From Labia minor (Eukaryota; Arthropoda; Insecta; Dermaptera; Spongiphoridae): 64,000 nt of DNA. Both the position numbers and the translations under genes were made by a program. The DNA lies in contig OY720349.1 of the NCBI GenBank assembly GCA_963082975.1, positions 66,648,501-66,712,500 on the forward strand. Reading direction: 5' to 3'. Numbering within the stretch: the first letter of the stretch is position 1; each line of letters starts with the position of its first letter. Shown piece by piece: positions 1-9,410 of this stretch. The notes under the pieces were generated by a model. It searched no databases, was not told the DNA's origin, and worked only from the letters and a program-made list of their open reading frames with translations.

Positions 1-75
1 ACTTCATAAAAATATTAAAAAAATATATTATTGATATTTCTGATGAATAATTATTTTTTTATGCCGAAAACCTAG

Positions 76-93
76 GGTCATCCTACGATGACC
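76..93. repeat. Representative hairpin box of the satellite monomer (7-bp stem, 4-nt loop)
   Basis: GGTCATC-CTAC-GATGACC is a perfect inverted repeat that recurs in nearly every monomer across the array. It lies directly after the CCTAGG palindrome. In monomers with CCTAAGG the flanking aa and tt lengthen the stem to 9 bp. Class variants change the loop (CTAA), shorten the stem (ACAATGACC) or break the outer pairs (GATGACG, GATGAAC). It carries much of the monomer's G+C. It could extrude as a cruciform or bind a protein; neither is shown by the sequence. Confidence 0.85.
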
Positions 94-344
94 TTTCATA
101 ATTTTTTAGGTAAAATTAAAAAATGAAATGTTTTAAAAAAAATAATAAATTCGTTCTGTTTACATCATAAAAATATTGAAAAAATATATTATTGATATTT
201 CTGAAGAATAATTATTTTTTTTCCGAAAACCTAGGGTCATCCTACGATGACCTTTCATAATTTTTTAGGTAAAATTAAAAAATTAAATGTTTTAAAAAAA
301 ATAATAAATTCGTTCATTTTACATCATAACAATATTAAAAAAAT

Positions 345-390
345 ATATTATTCATATTTCTTACTAAAAATTATTTTATTATGCCGAAAC
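345..390. repeat. Rare monomer class with ttcatatttcttactaaaaatt (first of six)
   Basis: In this class the usual ttgatatttctgatgaataatt is replaced by a ttcatatttcttactaaaa version, and GAAAACC is shortened to GAAACC. The six copies are near 351, 1951, 51,281, 55,781, 57,548 and 59,158. Five follow a monomer ending tagaaaatcaataat; the exception is the first. The class is absent from about 2.1-51.2 kb. Confidence 0.8.
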
Positions 391-3300
391 CTAGGGTCAT
401 CCTACGATGACCTTTCATAATTTTTACGGGAAAATTAAAAAATGAAATTTTTAAAAATAAATAATAAATTCGTTCATTTTACATCATAAAAATATTAAAA
501 AAATATATTATTGATATTTCTGAAGAATAATTATTTTTTATACCGAAAACCTAGGGTCATCCTACGATGACCTTTCATAAATTTTACGGGAAAATTAAAA
601 AATGAAATGTTTTAAAAAAAATAATAAATTCGTTCATTTTACATCATATAAATATTAAAAAAATATATTATTGATATTTCTGATGAATAATTATTTTTTT
701 ATGCCGAAAACCTAAGGTCATCCTAAGATGACCTTTCATAATTTTTACGGGAAAATTAAAATATTAAATTTTTAAAAATAAATAATAAATTCGTTCATTT
801 AACTTCATAAAAATATTAAAAAAATATATTATTGATATTTCTGATGAATAATTATTTTTTTATGCCGAAAACCTAGGGTCATCCTACGATGACCTTTCAT
901 AATTTTTACGGGAAAATTAAAAAATGAAATTTTTAAAAATAAATAATAAATTCGTTCATTTTACATCATAAAAATATTAAAAAAATATATTATTGATATT
1001 TCTGATGAATAATTATTTTTTTATGCCGAAAACCTAGGGTCAACCTACGATGACCTTTCATAATTTTTACGGGAAAATTAAAAAATGAAATTTTTAAAAA
1101 TAAATAATAAATTCGTTCATTTTACATCATATAAATATTAAAAAAATATATTATTGTTATTTCTGAAGAATAATTATTTTTTTATGCAGAAAACCTAAGG
1201 TCATCCTACAATGACCTTTCATAATTTTTAAGGGAAAATTAAAATATGAAATTTTTAAAAATAAATAATAAATTCGTTCATTTAACTTCATAAAAATATT
1301 AAAAAAAATATTATTGATATTTTTGATGAATAATTATTTTTTTATGCTGAAAACCTAGGGTCATCCTACGATGACCTTTCATAATTTTTACGGGAAAATT
1401 AAAAAATGAAATTTTTAAAAATAAATAATAAATTCGTTCATTTTACATCATATAAATATTAAAAAAATATATTATTGATATTTCTGATGAATAATTATTT
1501 TTTTATACCGAAAACCTAGGGTCATCCTATGATGACCTTTCATAATTTTTACGGGAAAATTAAAAAATGAAATTTTTAAAAATAAATAATAAATTCGTTC
1601 ATTTTACATCATATAAATATTAAAAAAATATATTATTGATATTTCTGATGAATAATTATTTTTTTATGCAGAAAACCTAAGGTCATCCTACAATGACCTT
1701 TCAAAATTTTTACGGGAAAATTAAAATATAAAATTTTTAAAAATAAATAATAAATTCGTACATTTTACATCAGAAAAATATTAAAAAAATATATTATTGA
1801 TATTTCTGATGAATAATTATTTTTTTAATGCCGAAAACCTAGGGTCATCCTACGATGACCTTTCATAATTTTTACGGGAAAATTAAAAAATGAAATTTTT
1901 AGAAAATCAATAATAAATTCGTTCATTTTACATCATAAAAATATTAAAAAAATATATTATTCATATTTCTTACTAAAAATTATTTTTTTATGCCGAAACC
2001 TAGGGTCATCCTACGATGATCTTTCATAATTTTTACGGGAAAATTAAAAAATGAAATGTTTTAAAAATAAATAATAAATTCGTTCATATAACTTCATAAA
2101 AATATTAAAAAAAATATTATTGATATTTTTGATGAATAATTATTTTTTTATGCCGAAAACCTAGGGTCATCCTACGATGACCTATCATAATTTTTTCGGT
2201 ATAATTAAAAAATGAAATATTTTAAAAAAAATAATAAATTTGTACATTTTACATCAGAAAAATATTAAAAAAATATATTATTGATATTTCTGATGAATAA
2301 TTATTCTTTTATGCCGAAAACCTAGGGTCATCCTAAGATGACCTTTCATAATTTTTACGGGAAACTTAAAAAATGAAATTTTTAAAAATAAATAATAAAT
2401 TCGTTCATTTTACATCATATAAATATTAAAAAAACATATTATTGATATTTCTGATGAATAATTATTTTTTTTCCGAAAACCTAGGGTCATCCTACGATGA
2501 CGTTTCATAATTTTTTCGGTAAAATTAAAAAATGAAATGTTTTAAAAAAAATAATAAATTCGTTCTGTTTACATCATAAAAATATTGAAAAAATATATTA
2601 TTGATATTTTTGATGAATAATTATTTTTTTATGCCGAAAACCTAGGGTCATCCTACGATGACCTATCATAATTTTTTCGGTATAATTAAAAAATGAAATA
2701 TTTTAAAAAAAATAATAAATTTGTACATTTTACATCAGAAAAATATTAAAAAAATATATTATTGATATTTCTGATGAATAATTATTCTTTTATGCCGAAA
2801 ACCTAGGGTCATCCTAAGATGACCTTTCATAATTTTTACGGGAAACTTAAAAAATGAAATTTTTAAAAATAAATAATAAATTCGTTCATTTTACATCATA
2901 TAAATATTAAAAAAACATATTATTGATATTTCTGATGAATAATTATTTTTTTTCCGAAAACCTAAGGTCATCCTACGATGAACTTTCATAATTTTTAAGG
3001 GAAAATTAAAATATGAAATTTTTAAAAATAAATAATAAATTCGTTCATTTAACTTCATAAAAATATTAAAAAAATATATTATTGATATTTCTGATGAATA
3101 ATTATTTTTTTATGCCGAAAACCTAGGGTCATCCTACGATGACCTTTCATAATTTTTTCGGTATAATTAAAAAATGATATATTTTAAAAAAAATAATAAA
3201 TTTGTACATTTTACATCAGAAAAATATTAAAAAAATATATTATTGATATTTCTGATGAATAATTATTTTTTTATGCCGAAAACCTAGGGTCATCCTACGA

Positions 3301-4154
3301 TGACCTTTCATAATTTTTACGGGAAAATTAAAAAATGAAATTTTTAAAAATAAATAATAAATTCGTACATTTTACATCAGAAAAATATTAAAAAAATATA
3401 TTATTGATATTTCTGATGAATAATTATTTTTTTATGACGAAATCCTAGGGTCATCCTACGATGACCTTTCATAATTTTTACGGGAAAATTAAAAAATGAA
3501 ATTTTTAAAAATAAATAATAAATTCGTTCATTTTATTCATAAAAATATTAAAAAAATATATTATTGATATTTCTGATGAATAATTATTTTTTTATGCCGA
3601 AAACCTAGGGTCATCCTACGATGACCTTTGATAATTTTTACGGGAAAATTAAAAAATGAAATTTTTAAAAATAAATAATAAATTCGTACATTTTACATCA
3701 TAAAAATATTAAAAAAATATATTATTGATATTTCTGATGAATAATTTTTTTTTTATGCCGAAAACCTAGGGTCATCCTACGATGACCTTTCATAATTTTT
3801 ACGGGAAAATTAAAAAATGAAATTTTTAAAAATAAATAATAAATTCGTACATTTTACATCATAAAAATATTAAAAAAATATATTATTGATATTTCTGATG
3901 AATAATTATTTTTTTATGCCGAAAACCTAGGGTCATCCTACGATGACCTTTCATAATTTTTACGGGAAAATTAAAAAATGAAATTTTTAAAAATAAATAA
4001 TAAATTCGTTCAGTTTACATCATAAAAATATTGAAAAAATATATTATTGATATTTCTGAAGAATAATTATTTTTTTTTCCGAAAACCTAGGGTCATCCTA
4101 CGATGACCTTTCATAATTTTTACGGGAAAATTAAAAAATGAAATTTTTAAAAAT

Positions 4155-4303
4155 TGTTGGAGTTTTAAATGTGTTTAATGAAAATGCACTGTTCGAGTTT
4201 GAATGTGTTTTTAATACAAGGTGAACATTTACTCTAAGGTCATACTATAAATATATATACAGGTAAGAAGGTGCAGGGTTACCAACTTTAATATACTTTA
4301 ACA
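4155..4303 (-). repeat. 3' LTR of the copia element
   Basis: This is the second copy of the 149-bp LTR, identical to 8560-8708. It follows the polypurine tract in the element's orientation and should supply the polyadenylation region. ATTAAA, a variant poly(A) signal, occurs more than once on the minus strand, but which one is used cannot be told. The outer edge joins a satellite monomer broken just after its TTTTTAAAAAT run. Confidence 0.96.
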
Positions 4304-4315
4304 CACCCCCTTCAA
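4304..4315 (-). other. Polypurine tract (plus-strand primer) of the copia element
   Basis: In the element's orientation this reads cttgaagggggtg directly before the TGTT of the 3' LTR. The purine-rich core GAAGGGGG adjacent to the LTR is the expected site of plus-strand priming after RNase H cleavage. The position and strand agree with the primer-binding site at the other end. The last bases TG before the LTR are not pure purine, so the exact boundary is approximate. Confidence 0.75.
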
Positions 4316-4383
4316 GTGAATAATTAAAAATATAAATAATTACAATTTTACAATATAAACATTTTTTTTTTTTTTTTTTTTAA
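4304..4383 (-). other. 3' untranslated region of the copia element with an A20 tract
   Basis: In the element's orientation this lies between the stop codon and the 3' LTR. It begins with 20 consecutive A residues (plus-strand T run at 4362-4381) that start within a few bases of the stop codon. It continues A/T-rich and ends in the polypurine tract. The A run could be slippage-grown or a remnant of a polyadenylated end; sequence alone does not decide. The run length may also be affected by sequencing error. Confidence 0.7.
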
Positions 4384-7300
4384 TTAATTCATTTGCTTGA
4401 GTCTTCTCATACAATCTTCTTGCTTGACCTTTGAGACGGTTTTCGTGAGAAAATCAGCAGGCATATTTTCAGTGCTTAAATACTTTAATTTTATTCTATT
4501 TTCTTTTATTAGATTTTTTATAAAATGATGTTTAATGTCAATATGTTTAGTTCTATTTTTATAAGCATTGTTTTCTGCAATGAACTTAGCACCTTGGTTA
4601 TCACAATATATTGTCGTGCATTTATTATTTTTCTCGATATTTATTTCTTTTAGAAAATTTTGCAAATATATGGCTTCTTTGGCTGCTTCGCCCATAGCCA
4701 TGTACTCTGCCTCCGTGCTTGAGAGTGCGACTGTGTTCTGCTTTTTGGAGTTCCATTGGATCACACCCCCTTTAAACGTAAAAGCGTAACCTGTTATAGA
4801 TTTTCGATCTATTATTGAGTTCCCCCAATCAGAATCAACATATCCACATAATGGAGTACTCGACCCGTCAAATTTTAAACCAATATTTTTGGATCCTTTT
4901 AAGTACCTTAAAACTCTTTTTGCCGCTATGAAATGTTCTTTATCGTAACAGTTGTTAAATTGACTTAAAAAGTTCACCGCATACGTTATATCTGGTCTTG
5001 TGCTGATTGATATATAATTCAATGATCCTATTAATGATTGATAAGGATATTTATTTAAGTTTTCTTTATTTTCGGATTTATACAATTTCAAATTTTTCTC
5101 AATCGGAGTTGAAATTGTTTTGCAATCTTCCATGTTAAACCTTTTTAACAATTCATCAATATATTTGGTTTGATTCATACTTAAGACGTTTTTATCTCTA
5201 TCGTATTCAAACTTTATGCCTAAAAATTGATTTATTTCTCCCATGTCTTTCATGTTAAAATCATTAGACAAATTCTTTTTAAATTCATTAATATCCTTTT
5301 TATTTGATCCTATTACGATTATATCATCCACGTAAATGATTAATATTAATACGTTTTTATTATTATTATTATTATTTTTAATATATATGCATGGATCACT
5401 CTCCAATGGAGACATTCCTAAATTTTTTAATTTTATGTCTAATTTTTTGTACCATTGGCGTCCGGATTGTTTCAATCCATATAAAGCCTTTTTTAATTTT
5501 AATATATTTTTCCCTTTTTTAAAGTCTTTTATCATTTGTAATGCAATCTTTTTTATATTTTCATTTTCATTTTCGACTAAATCTTTCAATATGTCGTTAA
5601 ACCCTTCAGGACATTCCATGTAAATGTTCTCTTCCAGTTCACCATTTAAATACGCTGCCTCCACGTCCATTTGTTCAATGTACCACTTTTCTTCTATAGA
5701 CTTAGCCATTAGTGTCCTCACGCTGCTCATTCTGGCGACAGGTGAATAAGTATCAAAATAATCTATAGAATAAGTTTGGCTATATCCCTTGGCGACTAAC
5801 CTGGCCTTTTTAGTATTATCATTTTTGGTCGTTAAGACAAAACGACTACCCACTATATTTTGATTTTCGTGTTTCCTGACCATTGTCCAAGTATCGTTTT
5901 TAATTAATGTAATCATTTCTTTCCTCATGGCTGTTTTCCATAAGTTCGAGTCTTCTTGCAATAGTGCATCTTTAATTTTCAGTTCTACATTAAGTCCTTG
6001 GACCTCTCCTTCGGTCGTTTCTATCGAGAGTTCATCTTCTGAACTTAAGACATCACTGTCTCTAGAGCTGGGAATTGTTTCTTCATCATTTTCACTTTCG
6101 GATTTTTTGTATTGATAGACTTTTCTGGGTCTTCCCCTATTTCCACTTTTAATCATTTTAGGACGTCCTCTTCCTCTCTGTTGGTCAATGTTATTTTCGT
6201 CTATATCACTTTCTAAAGATGCATCATTATTATGTTTATCAATCATTATGTCCAAGCTGTTGTATTTTGAATTTTCTTCTAATAAATCATTAAATTTTAA
6301 ATTATCTCCATTTTTATTATGAAATTCGTTTATAAATTTAATATCTCGAGTAATATGTACCCTTCTGGTCATGGGATCATATACTCTATAAGCTTTGCTT
6401 TCCTCGCAATAACCTATAAAAATTCCTTCAATTGTTCTTGAATTTAATTTATTTTTATTATTTTTATTTAAAAAATGTACTCTCATACCAAAAGTTCTTA
6501 AATGTGAGACATTAAATTTTTTGTTTGTAAGGATGTTATAAGGTATTTGTCCCTTTAAAGATGATGTTGGGCTTCTGTTCCTCAAATAACATGCAGTTAT
6601 TACTGCTTCTGCCCAAAAGGAATGTTCTAGATTTGCTTGTATTAACATACATCTCGTCATCTCCAATAGAGTCTTGTTCATACGTTCAGATAATCCATTT
6701 TGTTGGGGCGTATAAGGAACTGTTAATCTTCGCTTAATTCCTGATTTTTTTAAAAAATTATTAAATCTATTATTAATGTATTCTTTTCCATTATCTGATT
6801 GCAAATATTTAATCCTTTTATCTGTCATGTTTTCAATATAATTTTTATATTCAATAAATGCTTCAAAAGCTTGACTTTTGTATTTTAGAAATTTAACTTC
6901 GCAATATCTGCTTGCTTCGTCTATAAAAGTAATGAAATATTTATTTCCACCGATAGACGTGGTTCTAAATGGTCCACAAATATCTGTATGGATTATTTCC
7001 AATATTTCTAAATTTTTCTGTGAATTTGAATTTTTAAAAGGTGTTTGAGATAATTTTCCTTTAATGCATATTTCACAATTATTTAAATTTTCATTTAATA
7101 TACTTTGGTCTAAACCGAAAACTTGATCTGATTTGGTTATTAGTTTTAAATCTCTTTCATTTAAATGTCCGTATCTTTTATGCCATATGTCTAATTTTGA
7201 TAATTTATTTTTATTTAAATAATATGAAAAATCATTTTTATCTTTATTTTTAATATTTTCATTTAAATAATATAATCCGTTCTCCTTTTTCTTAGCTGTA

Positions 7301-8478
7301 AACATTAGTTCGTCATTATTCGTTATAAATGCATTATGATTTTTAAATAAAACTTCAAAATTCTTATCAGTAAATGACCCGACAGATAATAAATTCGTTT
7401 TTAATTTGGGAACATATAGTACATCTGTTAATTCAATTTGTCTATTATTTATGTTAATAATCATATCACCAATACAATCAATATTTATTTTACTGTTATC
7501 GGCTAGTGTTAAACAATTTAGTTTTGGATGTCTTATATTTTCCAGTAATTCTTTATTATTTATCATGTGATTTGTACAGCCAGAATCTAAAATCCAATCA
7601 TTTTTATCATCAGTGACTTTTAGGGCTAACATATGAGTCGACTTAGATGGACATTGAGAAATTTTATGGCCTTCGCCCTTACAACGGAAACATATAATTT
7701 TATTTTTAATTTCATTATTTGAATTACTAAATATATTATAATCAGTTGACCTTTTATCCCTATTGAAAAAATTATGTTTTTTATTCGTATTATATTTATT
7801 TAAAGAATTATTTTTGTAAGGATTATTTTTAAAATTATAATTTTTATTAATAGGTCTATTTTTATTTCTATTTTTAATAAAGTTACTTTGATTTGAGGAA
7901 TCGCCTTGACTTCCCCGACATTCAAACTCTTCCAATAATTTTATTTTTAAATTATCTAAAGATGGCAAAGTGTCCCTTGTTTCTATAGCACATCTAAAAT
8001 TTTCATATTCGTCTGGTAGACTATATAATAATATTATACATAATAGTTCATCATTTATTATAAATTCAATATCTTTTAATTTTTCTATAATTTCACAAAA
8101 TGTATTTAAATAGTCATCCATATTATCACTTATATTCATTTTACTTAAAATTAGTTTCTTTAACAAATAAGCCTTTTTGGCTGGACCTTTACTTTCAAAG
8201 GTTTCCTTTAATTTATTCCATATTTCACTTGAGCTATTTAAATTTTTAACTATCCTTAATTCTCTAGGTGTTATTGATAAAATTAGATCAGACTTAGCTT
8301 TTTGGTCCAGGAGATCCCATTTTTCAATCCCTTTCGTATCTTTTTCATCAATATTTGACCTTTTTTGGTTTCCGGAGACTATGTTCCAATATCCATTTTT
8401 TACTAGGATGGCTTCCATCTGAATCTTCCAGGTATCATAGTTGTGTCGGTGTAGTGGTTCAATTTTAAGAAATTCCAT
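4384..8478 (-). CDS. Copia-type Gag-Pol polyprotein, intact (1364 aa)
   Basis: This is the single polyprotein for retrotransposition: it forms the particle, cuts itself, copies RNA to DNA and integrates it. Residues ~1-190 are the copia-type Gag region, followed by an Asn/Lys-rich linker (~195-260). The zinc knuckle CX2CX4HX4C uses C263, C266, H271 and C276. Aspartic protease has DSG at 298-300. Integrase has HX4H (H433, H438) and CX2C (C468, C471), then a D499, D562, E598 triad with 35 residues between the last two, the copia spacing. After the integrase come two AT-hook-like motifs (RGRP at 770-773 and 781-784). Reverse transcriptase (~848-1090) has D938 and YVDD at 1049-1052. RNase H has DSDW at 1215-1218, E1256/E1258 and D1293. 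There is no frameshift or stop. The ATG at 8478 is the first after the short leader and gives a typical Gag N-terminus (MEFLKIEPLHRHNYDTWK). An Asn run (1035-1040) comes from an AAT-type microsatellite. How Gag is made in excess is not visible; Drosophila copia uses splicing. Confidence 0.97.
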   Translation of the reverse strand: MEFLKIEPLHRHNYDTWKIQMEAILVKNGYWNIVSGNQKRSNIDEKDTKGIEKWDLLDQKAKSDLILSITPRELRIVKNLNSSSEIWNKLKETFESKGPAKKAYLLKKLILSKMNISDNMDDYLNTFCEIIEKLKDIEFIINDELLCIILLYSLPDEYENFRCAIETRDTLPSLDNLKIKLLEEFECRGSQGDSSNQSNFIKNRNKNRPINKNYNFKNNPYKNNSLNKYNTNKKHNFFNRDKRSTDYNIFSNSNNEIKNKIICFRCKGEGHKISQCPSKSTHMLALKVTDDKNDWILDSGCTNHMINNKELLENIRHPKLNCLTLADNSKINIDCIGDMIININNRQIELTDVLYVPKLKTNLLSVGSFTDKNFEVLFKNHNAFITNNDELMFTAKKKENGLYYLNENIKNKDKNDFSYYLNKNKLSKLDIWHKRYGHLNERDLKLITKSDQVFGLDQSILNENLNNCEICIKGKLSQTPFKNSNSQKNLEILEIIHTDICGPFRTTSIGGNKYFITFIDEASRYCEVKFLKYKSQAFEAFIEYKNYIENMTDKRIKYLQSDNGKEYINNRFNNFLKKSGIKRRLTVPYTPQQNGLSERMNKTLLEMTRCMLIQANLEHSFWAEAVITACYLRNRSPTSSLKGQIPYNILTNKKFNVSHLRTFGMRVHFLNKNNKNKLNSRTIEGIFIGYCEESKAYRVYDPMTRRVHITRDIKFINEFHNKNGDNLKFNDLLEENSKYNSLDIMIDKHNNDASLESDIDENNIDQQRGRGRPKMIKSGNRGRPRKVYQYKKSESENDEETIPSSRDSDVLSSEDELSIETTEGEVQGLNVELKIKDALLQEDSNLWKTAMRKEMITLIKNDTWTMVRKHENQNIVGSRFVLTTKNDNTKKARLVAKGYSQTYSIDYFDTYSPVARMSSVRTLMAKSIEEKWYIEQMDVEAAYLNGELEENIYMECPEGFNDILKDLVENENENIKKIALQMIKDFKKGKNILKLKKALYGLKQSGRQWYKKLDIKLKNLGMSPLESDPCIYIKNNNNNNKNVLILIIYVDDIIVIGSNKKDINEFKKNLSNDFNMKDMGEINQFLGIKFEYDRDKNVLSMNQTKYIDELLKRFNMEDCKTISTPIEKNLKLYKSENKENLNKYPYQSLIGSLNYISISTRPDITYAVNFLSQFNNCYDKEHFIAAKRVLRYLKGSKNIGLKFDGSSTPLCGYVDSDWGNSIIDRKSITGYAFTFKGGVIQWNSKKQNTVALSSTEAEYMAMGEAAKEAIYLQNFLKEINIEKNNKCTTIYCDNQGAKFIAENNAYKNRTKHIDIKHHFIKNLIKENRIKLKYLSTENMPADFLTKTVSKVKQEDCMRRLKQMN

Positions 8479-8544
8479 TTTTTAAAAAATCCTTTTAAGA
8501 TTAAAAAATATTTCCAATTATCACCCAATTACCCGCAGTGTTTA
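8479..8544 (-). other. Short 5' leader of the copia element
   Basis: Only about 66 bases lie between the primer-binding site and the Gag-Pol start codon. In the element's orientation the leader has a GC-containing part next to the primer site and then becomes A/T-rich. Nothing else is recognised in it. A packaging signal would be expected in this region or in early gag, but none can be identified by eye. Confidence 0.6.
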
Positions 8545-8559
8545 CCTGGGCCCATAACC
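8545..8559 (-). other. Primer-binding site (initiator-Met tRNA, half-molecule type)
   Basis: In the element's orientation the 15 bases immediately after the 5' LTR read GGTTATGGGCCCAGG. The first 14 match the Drosophila copia primer site as I know it, which pairs with the 5' half of initiator methionine tRNA near the anticodon stem rather than with the tRNA 3' end. No gap separates it from the LTR. This supports a copia-like, insect-type replication strategy using a cleaved tRNA primer. The tRNA assignment rests on that known case. Confidence 0.85.
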
Positions 8560-8708
8560 TGTTGGAGTTTTAAATGTGTTTAATGAAAATGCACTGTTCG
8601 AGTTTGAATGTGTTTTTAATACAAGGTGAACATTTACTCTAAGGTCATACTATAAATATATATACAGGTAAGAAGGTGCAGGGTTACCAACTTTAATATA
8701 CTTTAACA
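8560..8708 (-). repeat. 5' LTR of the copia element
   Basis: This 149-bp direct repeat is identical base for base to 4155-4303. Because the element reads on the minus strand, this is the promoter LTR. It begins TGTTAAAG and ends CTCCAACA in the element's orientation, giving the usual TG...CA ends with a short terminal inverted repeat. A TATA-like stretch lies at about 8650-8665. The outer edge abuts satellite sequence at 8709 and the inner edge abuts the primer-binding site at 8559. Confidence 0.96.
8650..8665 (-). promoter_or_regulatory. TATA-like promoter element in the 5' LTR
   Basis: On the minus strand this reads gtatatatatttatag, a TATA-box-like stretch about 43 bp inside the start of the 5' LTR. 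LTR retrotransposons place the RNA polymerase II promoter in the LTR, so this is the best core-promoter candidate. The background is AT-rich, so the match alone is weak evidence. The same sequence is present in the 3' LTR at about 4245-4260. Confidence 0.5.
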
Positions 8709-9410
8709 ATTTTACATCATAAAAATATTAAAAAAATATATTATTGATATTTGTGATGAATAATTATTTTTTTATGCCGAAAACCTAGGGTCATCCTACG
8801 ATGACCTTTCATAATTTTTACGGGAAAATTAAAAAATGAAATTTTTAAAAATAAATAATAAATTCGTACATTTTACATCAGAAAAATATTAAAAAAATAT
8901 ATTATTGATATTTCTGATGAATAATTATTTTTTTATGCCGAAAACCTAGGGTCATCCTAAGATGACCTTTCATAATTTTTACGCGAAACTTAAAAAATGA
9001 AATTTTTAAAAATAAATAATAAATTCGTTCATTTTACATCATATAAATATTAAAAAAATATATTATTGATATTTCTGATGAATAATTATTTTTTTATGCC
9101 GAAAACCTAAGGTCATCCTACGATGACCTTTCATAATTTTTAAGGGAAAATTAAAATATGAAATTTTTAAAAATAAATAATAAAATCGTTCATTTAACTT
9201 CATAAAAATATTAAAAAAATATATTATTGATATTTCTGATGAATAATTATTTTTTTATGCCGAAAACCTACGGTCATCCTACGATGACCTATAATAATTT
9301 TTTCGGTATAATTAAAAAATGAAATATTTTAAAAAAAATAATAAATTTGTACATTTTACATCAGAAAAATATTAAAAAAATATATTATTGATATTTCTGA
9401 TGAATAATTA

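Larger units (their letters stand above)
1..2040. repeat. Left-end block duplicated at ~57.2-59.2 kb
   Basis: Rare markers recur at a constant offset of 57,196 bp: cataacaat (325 and 57,521), gggtcaacct (caacc at 1041 and 58,237), tcaaaattttt (1701 and 58,897) and tagaaaatcaataat (agaaaatc at 1901 and 59,097). The constant offset means no net monomer gain or loss over at least 1.6 kb. The copies diverge at about 2050, where the left copy lacks one monomer present on the right. A few single-base differences are present. Confidence 0.85.
1..4154. repeat. Satellite array, left of the retrotransposon (~26 monomers of ~160 bp)
   Basis: The stretch is made of head-to-tail copies of a monomer of 159-162 bp; the CCTAGGG or CCTAAGG box recurs at 71, 230, 390, 550, 711, 872, 1033 and 1194 and onward. 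Each monomer has an A/T-rich part, then CCGAAAACC, the CCTAGG palindrome, the inverted repeat GGTCATC-CTAC-GATGACC, and a second A/T-rich part ending in AAATTCGT. Monomers fall into recognisable classes that differ at fixed positions. No credible reading frame is present. Roughly 1-2040 is a near copy of 57.2-59.2 kb. The array is cut at 4154 by the LTR element, and the broken monomer resumes at 8709. Confidence 0.97.
4155..8708 (-). mobile_element. Complete Ty1/copia-type LTR retrotransposon (4554 bp)
   Basis: The element is bounded by two identical 149-bp direct repeats (LTRs) that start TGTT and end AACA. Reading on the minus strand the order is 5' LTR (8560-8708), primer-binding site touching the LTR, 64-bp leader, one Gag-Pol frame (8478-4384), A-rich 3' untranslated part, polypurine tract and 3' LTR (4155-4303). 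The domain order is gag, protease, integrase, reverse transcriptase, RNase H; integrase before reverse transcriptase is diagnostic of Ty1/copia (Pseudoviridae). All catalytic motifs are present. Identical LTRs and an unbroken frame point to a recent insertion and possible autonomy, which is an inference. Length is near that of Drosophila copia (about 5.1 kb), with shorter LTRs. Confidence 0.97.

Noticed and set aside
45-82. Hammerhead-ribozyme-like core: ctgatga, then GAAA, then GTC, in the right order within each monomer; satellites with hammerheads are known in other animals.
   Set aside because: The stems do not form. Bases after ctgatga (ataa) cannot pair with those before GAAA (gcc), and the bases before ctgatga do not pair with those after GTC. 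Stem III works only in GAAACC monomers, some of which lack ctgatga. Class variants also change the core (ttgatga).
115-165. CENP-B-box-like match, suggested by ttcg and cggga in the monomer.
   Set aside because: The two parts are far apart and in the wrong order for the known 17-bp box; the required spacing of bases is not met.
1-4154. CRISPR array, suggested by regular repeats with short palindromes.
   Set aside because: The repeat unit is the whole ~160 bp, with no unique spacers between conserved repeats, and no cas genes are present; this is a eukaryotic satellite.
4236-4244. aaggtcata inside the LTR resembles the ggtcatc arm of the satellite hairpin.
   Set aside because: Only about 7-8 bases match, with no surrounding similarity; chance is sufficient.
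5357-5376. ATT-repeat microsatellite in the element as an independent feature.
   Set aside because: It is a short in-frame run coding for asparagines within reverse transcriptase and does not interrupt the frame.
4568-8422. Plus-strand open frames of 62-95 codons at 4568-4789, 5336-5623, 5927-6115 and 8177-8422.
   Set aside because: They lie antisense to the intact Gag-Pol frame and show no recognisable protein features.
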